DNA from: DASUFH01 sp036274645
Lineage (GTDB): Bacteria; Acidobacteriota; Terriglobia; 20CM-2-55-15
Assembly: GCA_036274645.1 (NCBI GenBank)
Contig: DASUFH010000245.1
Location: 1-11,072, forward strand
Length of the DNA: 11,072 nt
Direction of reading: 5' to 3'
This document shows, piece by piece, positions 6,410 to 11,072 of this stretch (its first letter is position 1; every line of letters begins with the position of its first letter). The position numbers were made by a program, and so were the translations under genes. The notes below the pieces were generated by a model. The model saw only the letters and a program-made list of their open reading frames with translations, ran no database searches and was not told the DNA's origin.

Positions 6410-7456
6410 ATGCACCGAAAGCAGCTGGGCCTGATTGTCTGCACGCTGGCGCTGGTGGGCGTAACCGGGCGCATGTCCGCGCAGTCGCCCTCGGAAATTG
6501 AAGCGGCGCTGAAGGCGGCGTACACGAAGTACGAAGGACTCAAGGAAGGCAAGAACGCCGATTACATTCCGGCGCTGGCAAAGGTGAATCCGGATATCTA
6601 TGGGATTGCAGTCGTGACCACGGACGGGAAGTCCTATGTGGTGGGCGACCTGAAATCTGAGGTCTCCATACAGTCGATCTCCAAGGTGTTCACGATGGCG
6701 AAGGTCATGGAGGAGCAGGGGCCGGAAACGATTGCCGACACCATCGGCGTGGACGCGACCGGAATGCGGTTCAATTCGATCGTCTCGGTCGAGTTCGCCC
6801 AGAGCCTGGGCGGGCCCGAGATGAATCCGCTGGTGAATCCCGGCGCCATCGCGACAACCAGCATGGTCAAGGGGGCGACGCGCGATCAGATCTGGAAGAG
6901 CATTCTCGACTTCTATTCCGAATTCGCGGGACGGAAACTTTCCGTGAACCAGGAGGTGTTCAAGTCCGAGTCCGACACGAATCAGCGGAACCAGGCGATC
7001 GGCTATCTGATGTACGCCTACGGCTACATCAAGGACAAGCCGTTGCAGGCGGTCGACATTTACACCGAGCAGTGTTCGGTGAGCGTCAACGCGCGGGACC
7101 TGGCCATCATGGCCGCGACGCTCGCGAATGGCGGGCGGAACCCGGTCACGGGCAAGCAGGTGATGAAAACCGAAAACGTTTCCAGGGTCCTCGCGGTGAT
7201 GGCGACCGCCGGACTCTACGACGACACCGGGAAGTGGCTTTACCGCACCGGCCTTCCCGCCAAAAGCGGGGTGGGCGGCGGCATTATCGCCGTATCTCCG
7301 GGAAAGTTCGGCATCGCGGTTATTTCGCCGCCGCTCGACAAGGCCGGGAACAGCCTGCGCGCCCAAAAAGCCATTGCGGACATTTCCAATGCGCTTGGCG
7401 GAAATCCGTTCGCGTCCAGGCCGCGAGGAACCGAGGTGTCCCAGGCGACGCAATAA
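6410..7456 (+). CDS. glsA: Glutaminase A with signal peptide (probably periplasmic)
   Basis: It hydrolyses L-glutamine to glutamate and ammonia (beta-lactamase-like serine glutaminase fold, PF04960). The catalytic Ser-Lys pair is in SIQSISKVF: S89 and K92 correspond to S66 and K69 of E. coli YbaS by motif. Further conserved stretches are NPLVNPGAI (N143), KSESDTNQRNQAIGYLM (E187, N194), the DIYTEQCSVSV segment with Y218, and SGVGGGIIAVSPG. The usual VNAGAI is VNPGAI here. Residues 1-24 form a signal peptide ending in MSA. Most bacterial glutaminases I know of this family lack a signal peptide, so a periplasmic location is notable. At 348 residues it is a little longer than the usual 300-330, as expected with the leader. 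It is the last gene of the cluster, after the DcaP-type porin. The enzyme identity is firm; export is inferred from the leader. Confidence 0.93.
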   Translation: MHRKQLGLIVCTLALVGVTGRMSAQSPSEIEAALKAAYTKYEGLKEGKNADYIPALAKVNPDIYGIAVVTTDGKSYVVGDLKSEVSIQSISKVFTMAKVMEEQGPETIADTIGVDATGMRFNSIVSVEFAQSLGGPEMNPLVNPGAIATTSMVKGATRDQIWKSILDFYSEFAGRKLSVNQEVFKSESDTNQRNQAIGYLMYAYGYIKDKPLQAVDIYTEQCSVSVNARDLAIMAATLANGGRNPVTGKQVMKTENVSRVLAVMATAGLYDDTGKWLYRTGLPAKSGVGGGIIAVSPGKFGIAVISPPLDKAGNSLRAQKAIADISNALGGNPFASRPRGTEVSQATQ

Positions 7457-7479
7457 GCAGTCGCGCTTCCCCGGTGGAG

Positions 7480-7498
7480 GGGCGGTCTATGACCGCCC
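7480..7498. terminator. Hairpin between the convergent glutaminase and sodC genes
   Basis: GGGCGGTC, loop TAT, GACCGCCC is a perfect 8-bp stem placed between two convergent genes, so it could end transcription from both sides. There is no T-run on either side. GACCGCCC recurs directly at 7517-7524. The core is shared with the hairpin at 8941-8971, so this may be a repeat-family member rather than a dedicated terminator. Confidence 0.45.
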
Positions 7499-7537
7499 GT
7501 CGGGTACAGCAACCGTGACCGCCCTGCAAGCCCAGCC

Positions 7538-8068
7538 CTACCGGTTGATCACGCCACAGGCAATCCGGTCGCCGGCGTTCCCGGATGGGTCGCTTTTCAG
7601 GTCATCGGCCTTGGCGTGGATCATCATGGCTGTGCCGCCGTTGGCAAAAACGGAGTTCGTGCCTTCGCCCAGCGTGACTCCCGCGTTCTCCAGGGTCAGT
7701 TTCGCCGTGCCATTGGCCTTCACGTTAAAGTTCGGCATGTCGCCCGCGTGGGGTTTGGGGCTTTCCGCGTTGTTGACGCCATGATGGGTCATGCCGGGAT
7801 TGAAGTGGCCGCCGGCCGACGTAAACGCGGGAGCTTCGCACTTGCCCGTCGCATGGATATGAATCGCATGTTCGCCCGGTGGGAGGTTCTTCAGATCGAG
7901 TTCGATCTTCACGCCCTTGCCGTCTTTTCCGTCGGACAGTTTCGCAGTCCCGACGTCCTTGCCCATCGAGTCCTTCAGCATGACCGTAGCGGGCTTGTTG
8001 GCTGCGAAGGCCAAAATGCCGCCCAACCCGAGTCCGATCGCCACCAGCACAACGAGTGTTCGATTCAT
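7538..8068 (-). CDS. sodC: Superoxide dismutase [Cu-Zn], exported
   Basis: It converts superoxide to oxygen and hydrogen peroxide in the periplasm. The 176-residue protein begins with a hydrophobic leader (residues about 4-22). No lipobox Cys is present, so it is secreted or anchored by an uncleaved helix. All metal ligands can be placed by motif: copper H70, H72, H88 and H151; zinc H88, H96, H107 and D110, with H88 bridging. GGHFNP and HAGD are the family signatures. C77 and C171 probably form the conserved disulfide, and R168 in DRIACGVI is the active-site Arg. The start at 8068 is chosen because AAAGGA lies five bases upstream and the leader begins at once. An extension to 8125 would add nineteen polar residues. 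It is convergent with the glutaminase gene and 217 bases from the upstream methyltransferase gene, so it is probably transcribed alone. Confidence 0.95.
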   Translation of the reverse strand: MNRTLVVLVAIGLGLGGILAFAANKPATVMLKDSMGKDVGTAKLSDGKDGKGVKIELDLKNLPPGEHAIHIHATGKCEAPAFTSAGGHFNPGMTHHGVNNAESPKPHAGDMPNFNVKANGTAKLTLENAGVTLGEGTNSVFANGGTAMMIHAKADDLKSDPSGNAGDRIACGVINR

Positions 8069-8073
8069 AAAAG

Positions 8074-8079
8074 TCCTTT
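8074..8079 (-). promoter_or_regulatory. Shine-Dalgarno of sodC
   Basis: AAAGGA on the minus strand lies five bases before the ATG at 8068 and supports that start over 8125. Confidence 0.6.
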
Positions 8080-8215
8080 CATCAGTCTGTCGATAGTCGG
8101 TCCACCCGGGTTGAGCCTTCGTCACGATTCATCCGAATGTTGGCTCCTGCCACCAGATCTCAGGCGCGGAGCGGCGATTCCGATGCCGTCTGCAAGTCCC
8201 AGGCAGACAGCGGCG

Positions 8216-8252
8216 AGTATAACTCGACTCGTTGGATTCGTATCGTTAACGA
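8216..8252 (-). promoter_or_regulatory. Candidate sodC promoter with adjacent palindrome
   Basis: On the minus strand TATACT (8216-8221) is a good -10 hexamer. No convincing -35 lies 16-18 bases upstream. The perfect palindrome TCGTTAACGA (8243-8252) sits where the -35 region would be; with one mismatched pair it extends to 16 bp (8240-8255). That placement suits an operator or activator site. The rest of the gap 8069-8285 shows only a short inverted repeat (GTCTGC/GCAGAC near 8180-8200). Confidence 0.4.
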
Positions 8253-8285
8253 CACTGTTGTCGGAAAGGGGCGGGACTTTAACAG

Positions 8286-8912
8286 CTACCACACCCCGGG
8301 GATCAGGCGATAGCGAACCGCCGCCCGGTATTGTATCCAGTCCGCATGGTGAGACAGGACCTGTTCTTCCGCGTGGATACGGTAGAGCAGGGCAATCCAT
8401 CCGCACAGCGTCAAGAGCGCTGTTCCCGCATTCCATTCCTGAAAGTTGTATCCGATATCGGAAATCATATACGACAGGTACATCGGATGCCGGACGGCCC
8501 GGTAAGGCCCGCGAGTTGCCAGTCCCCGCATCGCCGGGCGGATACCAAAAAACCGGCCCAGCGTGAGAAGGCTCCCCAGGCTCAGCGCTGCCGCAACCGT
8601 GACGAGCAGAAGGCCGGCTTCGGGCCACGCTTCTTCGCGGGGTCTCCAGCGAAGCCAGATGATCTCCGCGTATGGGTACGCATAGGCTGCGGCCACCGCG
8701 AAGCCGGACAGCAGTGAAATGTCCTGGATTTCCGGCGCCGGCCGCGTGAGCGCGATGCCCAGTACCACGAGGTGCTGCAGCAGGTAGATCCAGTCGATCA
8801 GGGAGAACGTCGGCGTCAGGTAGAGAAGAACACCGAATTCCACCAGCGTCACACCGAAGAGCAGAAGGTCTGCCCAGCGGCGGTGTCGGATTGGAAACTC
8901 GCGCAATTCCAT
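8286..8912 (-). CDS. Isoprenylcysteine carboxyl methyltransferase-type membrane protein
   Basis: This 208-residue polytopic protein belongs to the ICMT/phospholipid methyltransferase superfamily, which uses S-adenosylmethionine at the membrane. About five or six hydrophobic segments can be seen (near 14-32, 36-56, 65-85, 99-119, 143-157 and 163-178). The diagnostic region is GPYRAVRHPMYLS at 135-147, followed near the C-terminus by EEQVL (E182, E183) and W192-xx-Y195 leading to YRLIPG, the usual end of the fold. The start at 8912 has AGGGG upstream at suitable distance and begins the first cytoplasmic segment directly. An extension to 8981 would run through a hairpin and into the upstream gene. 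Bacteria rarely have prenylated CaaX proteins, so the substrate is more likely a lipid or small molecule; this is unknown. It follows the DUF2950 gene by 65 bases and may be cotranscribed unless the hairpin stops transcription. Confidence 0.85.
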   Translation of the reverse strand: MELREFPIRHRRWADLLLFGVTLVEFGVLLYLTPTFSLIDWIYLLQHLVVLGIALTRPAPEIQDISLLSGFAVAAAYAYPYAEIIWLRWRPREEAWPEAGLLLVTVAAALSLGSLLTLGRFFGIRPAMRGLATRGPYRAVRHPMYLSYMISDIGYNFQEWNAGTALLTLCGWIALLYRIHAEEQVLSHHADWIQYRAAVRYRLIPGVW

Positions 8913-8940
8913 TGCGGTGACCCCTGAGATTTGGCGCCAA

Positions 8941-8971
8941 CCGGCGGCGGTCTGCCATGGACCGCCGCCGG
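8941..8971. repeat. Perfect 12-bp hairpin between the DUF2950 and methyltransferase genes
   Basis: CCGGCGGCGGTC (8941-8952), a 7-base loop, then GACCGCCGCCGG (8960-8971). It begins seven bases after the DUF2950 stop on the minus strand, a place typical of a transcript 3' end, but no T-run follows. Its inner GGCGGTC/GACCGCC equals that of the hairpin at 7480-7498, so it may be a REP-like repeat acting as an attenuator or 3'-end stabiliser. Confidence 0.6.
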
Positions 8972-8977
8972 CTGCCG

Positions 8978-9949
8978 TCATTCCTCCACGGGACTCCAGG
9001 TTTTATCGGGATTGAATCGTTCGATCCTGCGGGCGGTTGCGACGGTGGTCGGGCCGAGGTCCTTCTCATAAACCACTCCATCGTTGCTGACGATGAACGT
9101 CTTTACGCCCGTGACCTGATACTCGGCGGGAAACGCGATCAGCGCGAAGCCTCCGATCATGGCGCCGTTAACCATGTAGTTCATTTCTCCCAGCGGCGCG
9201 TCCGGTCCCTGGCCTTTCAACACCCGGAAGAAGTAACCGTGGTACGGCTCGCCCCGCTTGTATCCCCGCTGAATGGCGCGCGCCACATTTTCACCGATAG
9301 GTCCGCTCCATGTGCCGTCGGCGTTCTGCCAGGCCAGCCCGTCGTCCTTGCCGGGGGAACTGACGATCTTCTGCGCGTACTGGTTGACCGGTGGGCTCCC
9401 GTGTCTGGTGAGCGCGTATTCATCCTGCGCTTCCACGAATCCCCGGCAGATGGCGATGGCGTCCAGTTCATTGGCGCCGATGCGACGGAGCAGGATTTCA
9501 TGCAGCCCGGCTTTCGAGTCGAACGACCATGTTTTTCCCGACTTTACAATCGGTACGGGAAAGGGCCAGAGATCAGGACCGATGGAAATGAAGGCCCGCG
9601 CCTTGGTCTTGGGGTCTACCGATACGTCGATTTTCATCCGCGCCTGCTCGGCAAATTTTTGCGCGGTCTCCCGATCGCGCGCCGGTTCGCCGGTACGGAC
9701 AATGTCTTTCCCGCCCGGGCCGAGGATTCCTTCGAGGGCGGTCATGTCGGACTTTTCTGCCGCGGAGACAAGCGCGCTGGCTGCCGCCTGCGGTGTGGCA
9801 AATGTCCTGGCCGTGTTATCTGGAGCGCCAATCGCGTGTCCTCCACGACTGAGCGTCAACAGGCATAGCAACGCGAATAGAACGGCGCAGGCAAACCTCA
9901 CGCCGCTGTTCCCGATGCGCAGAGACCTGGATCGTATTCTGCGAGTCAT
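8978..9949 (-). CDS. DUF2950 family exported protein
   Basis: This 323-residue protein of unknown function carries a long, Arg-rich signal peptide: a basic start, a hydrophobic core at about 18-33, and probable cleavage near HAIGA. The mature part matches DUF2950. Recognisable stretches are FATPQAAASALVSAAEKSD, LGPGGKDIV, KSGKTWSFDSKAG, HEILLRRIGANELDAI, DEYALTRHG, GYKRGEPYHGYFFRVLKGQG, the GEMNYMVNGAMIGGFALIAFPAEY core, and a terminal segment with VSNDGVVYEKDLGP. It should lie in the periplasm. The ATG is only six bases after the DUF3300 stop, and its Shine-Dalgarno AAGGAGG (9959-9965) lies in the last codons of that gene, so the two are translationally coupled. DUF3300 and DUF2950 genes are commonly neighbours as I recall, suggesting one envelope function, which is not known. 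Confidence 0.9.
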   Translation of the reverse strand: MTRRIRSRSLRIGNSGVRFACAVLFALLCLLTLSRGGHAIGAPDNTARTFATPQAAASALVSAAEKSDMTALEGILGPGGKDIVRTGEPARDRETAQKFAEQARMKIDVSVDPKTKARAFISIGPDLWPFPVPIVKSGKTWSFDSKAGLHEILLRRIGANELDAIAICRGFVEAQDEYALTRHGSPPVNQYAQKIVSSPGKDDGLAWQNADGTWSGPIGENVARAIQRGYKRGEPYHGYFFRVLKGQGPDAPLGEMNYMVNGAMIGGFALIAFPAEYQVTGVKTFIVSNDGVVYEKDLGPTTVATARRIERFNPDKTWSPVEE

Positions 9950-9955
9950 GTTGCG

Positions 9956-11072
9956 TTACCTCCTTCCGCCGCCGCGGCTGCGGCCACCGCCACCACCAAA
10001 ACTACGGCCCCCACCTCCGCCAAAACTGCGGCCGCCTCCGCCAAAGCTGCGTTGAGATCCGCCGAAGCTGGACGCGCCGCGATGGCTGCTGACCCGCGCC
10101 GCGCTGCCACTGTAGCCTCTTGAGCCGCCGCTGAATCCGCCGTAATTTCCGCGCGGAGAGACGCGGCCGAGATTACTGTTGCCGATGCGGTTGGCGCCGC
10201 CCTGATAACCCGGACGGGCCGTTGGACGATTGGCGAAGCCCGGTTGGGTAGCCGGACGATTGCCCATGTTGGGTCGTGTCGCCGGTCGATTGACAAGACT
10301 CGGATGCGGAGCCGGCCGCTGGCTGATGTTCGGGCGCGTCACGCTTCCGAGATTGCCTTTCTGACGGTTGATCTGCTGCTGCGCGACCTTCTGACGGTTC
10401 GCCAGAGACTCTCCTCGCGCATTGGAGCCGAATCGGTTGGCGGTCACGCGGTCCGGATATGGCGCGCCTCCGCGGTGCTGCGGGTTATGACGCCACTCGC
10501 CGCGATTACCTGCGTTGATATTTGTATTCCGGTTGAAGTGGTTCACCCGGTTGATATCGATGTCGTTGTGGCCCCATCCGGGTCGCCATCCCCATCCACC
10601 GCCCCAGGCCGCGCCCAGAATCACCCCGGCGCCGAACGAGATCGCGCCGGCGGCCCAGACCGCTCCGGAGGAATAAGATGGATAGTAGATCGGTGGATAC
10701 GGATATTCCGCCGGACCGTAGACGGCCTCCGGATTGTACGAAGGCACATAGACCACTTCCGGGTTGGCCTGTTCGATCACTACGACGCTCTTGTTGTCGA
10801 TCACTTCGTTTTCAACGGTCTGCTTGTCGTTTGAAGCCAGAGCGCCCGTTCCCTGGGCCTTGACCCGCATCCGCTGGACGGCGTCCATGACGTCGCCCTG
10901 TTGCGCGAGAAACGCGTTGCCAAGATCCGCCGTCCACTGAATGTCGTCGGCCAGGCGCTTCACCACGTCGGGAAGCGCGGCCATGGCTTGAATACTCGGG
11001 TCCCAGGGCTGTCTGGAGACGGCGTCGACCAGCGCCTGATCTTTAAGCCCCTTGTTTCGCTCGAGCCATTGC
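9956..11072 (-). CDS. DUF3300 family protein with Pro/Asn and Gly/Arg-rich tail (5' partial)
   Basis: The gene is cut by the right window edge. The frame stays open upstream of the Met at 10984 through residues such as LVDAVSRQPWDPSIQAM, which belong to the DUF3300 domain, so that Met is internal. About 371 residues are visible. The domain continues with DIQWTADLGNAFLAQQ, DAVQRMR and the typical VVVIEQANPEVVYVPSYNP, then a Tyr/Pro patch and a small hydrophobic Gly/Ala stretch (AAGAISFGAGVILGAAWGGG). The rest is low complexity: Asn/Arg-rich, then four decapeptide repeats, then a Gly-rich tail with SFGGGGGR units ending in RGGGRR. The signal peptide expected for this family would lie outside the window. 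The tail is likely disordered and strongly basic and might bind nucleic acid, cell wall or polyanions, which is speculative. It is the upstream partner of DUF2950. The molecular function is unknown. Confidence 0.9.
   Translation of the reverse strand, partial: QWLERNKGLKDQALVDAVSRQPWDPSIQAMAALPDVVKRLADDIQWTADLGNAFLAQQGDVMDAVQRMRVKAQGTGALASNDKQTVENEVIDNKSVVVIEQANPEVVYVPSYNPEAVYGPAEYPYPPIYYPSYSSGAVWAAGAISFGAGVILGAAWGGGWGWRPGWGHNDIDINRVNHFNRNTNINAGNRGEWRHNPQHRGGAPYPDRVTANRFGSNARGESLANRQKVAQQQINRQKGNLGSVTRPNISQRPAPHPSLVNRPATRPNMGNRPATQPGFANRPTARPGYQGGANRIGNSNLGRVSPRGNYGGFSGGSRGYSGSAARVSSHRGASSFGGSQRSFGGGGRSFGGGGGRSFGGGGGRSRGGGRR
9959..9965 (-). promoter_or_regulatory. Shine-Dalgarno of DUF2950 inside the DUF3300 3' end
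   Basis: AAGGAGG abuts the DUF3300 stop codon and is nine bases from the DUF2950 ATG once the stop triplet is counted. This arrangement is typical of translational coupling. Confidence 0.7.
9959..10060 (-). repeat. SFGGGGGR-type coding repeat in the DUF3300 tail
   Basis: Three SFG-starting units of 21 to 24 bases (SFGGGGR, SFGGGGGR, SFGGGGGR), then SRGGGRR, form the C-terminus. The SFG codons lie near 9996, 10020 and 10041. The array is imperfect at DNA level because codons vary. Confidence 0.75.
10202..10321 (-). repeat. Four tandem 30-bp (decapeptide) repeats in DUF3300
   Basis: In protein order the units are QRPAPHPSLV (10292-10321), NRPATRPNMG (10262-10291), NRPATQPGFA (10232-10261) and NRPTARPGYQ (10202-10231), with consensus (N/Q)RPAxxPxxx. 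The spacing is exactly 30 bases with diverged codons, indicating an old tandem expansion kept by selection on the protein. Confidence 0.85.

Noticed and set aside
6404..7453. 349-codon open frame on the minus strand opposite the glutaminase
   Set aside because: It is antisense to a clear glutaminase and has no recognisable motif.
8122..9081. 319-codon minus-strand open frame overlapping the methyltransferase
   Set aside because: It spans the intergenic hairpin and parts of three regions in a different frame and shows no domain. The overlapping 208-residue membrane protein has diagnostic motifs.

Overview
The window looks like chromosomal DNA from a GC-rich, Gram-negative (diderm) bacterium. 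Two outer-membrane barrels, several exported proteins and a Cu/Zn superoxide dismutase point to a two-membrane cell. The mix of families suggests an Acidobacteriota member, and this is inference from recalled family distribution only: a substrate-binding-protein/PAS histidine kinase, a DUF3011 porin, a DcaP-type porin, a DUF3300/DUF2950 pair, and intergenic palindromes. No rRNA, tRNA, CRISPR array, transposase or phage gene was seen. No stretch longer than about 250 bases lacks a gene.

Region 1 (2-2258, + strand) is a two-component system: a histidine kinase cut by the left window edge, then a response regulator consisting of a receiver domain only. The regulator's stop codon directly touches a long palindromic element (2259-2345).

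Region 2 (2513-7456, + strand) holds four closely spaced genes, probably one operon: a DUF3011-containing outer-membrane barrel, an inner-membrane-anchored amidohydrolase, a DcaP-type porin, and a glutaminase with a signal peptide. Gaps are 8 to 36 bases and each gene has a clear Shine-Dalgarno. All four products appear to be exported or membrane-bound. The set reads as an envelope module that admits small solutes through two porins and hydrolyses amides such as glutamine in the periplasm. This is the most interesting unit in the window, and its joint function is inferred. A -10-like TACAAT at 2383-2388 could start it, and the two-component system upstream is a candidate regulator.

Region 3 (7538-11072, - strand) runs convergently. 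Reading leftwards it contains a DUF3300 protein cut by the right edge, a DUF2950 protein translationally coupled to it, a small membrane methyltransferase of the isoprenylcysteine carboxyl methyltransferase type, and a periplasmic Cu/Zn superoxide dismutase with its own likely promoter. Two hairpins with the same GGCGGTC/GACCGCC core lie at 7480-7498 (between the convergent glutaminase and sodC) and at 8941-8971 (between DUF2950 and the methyltransferase).
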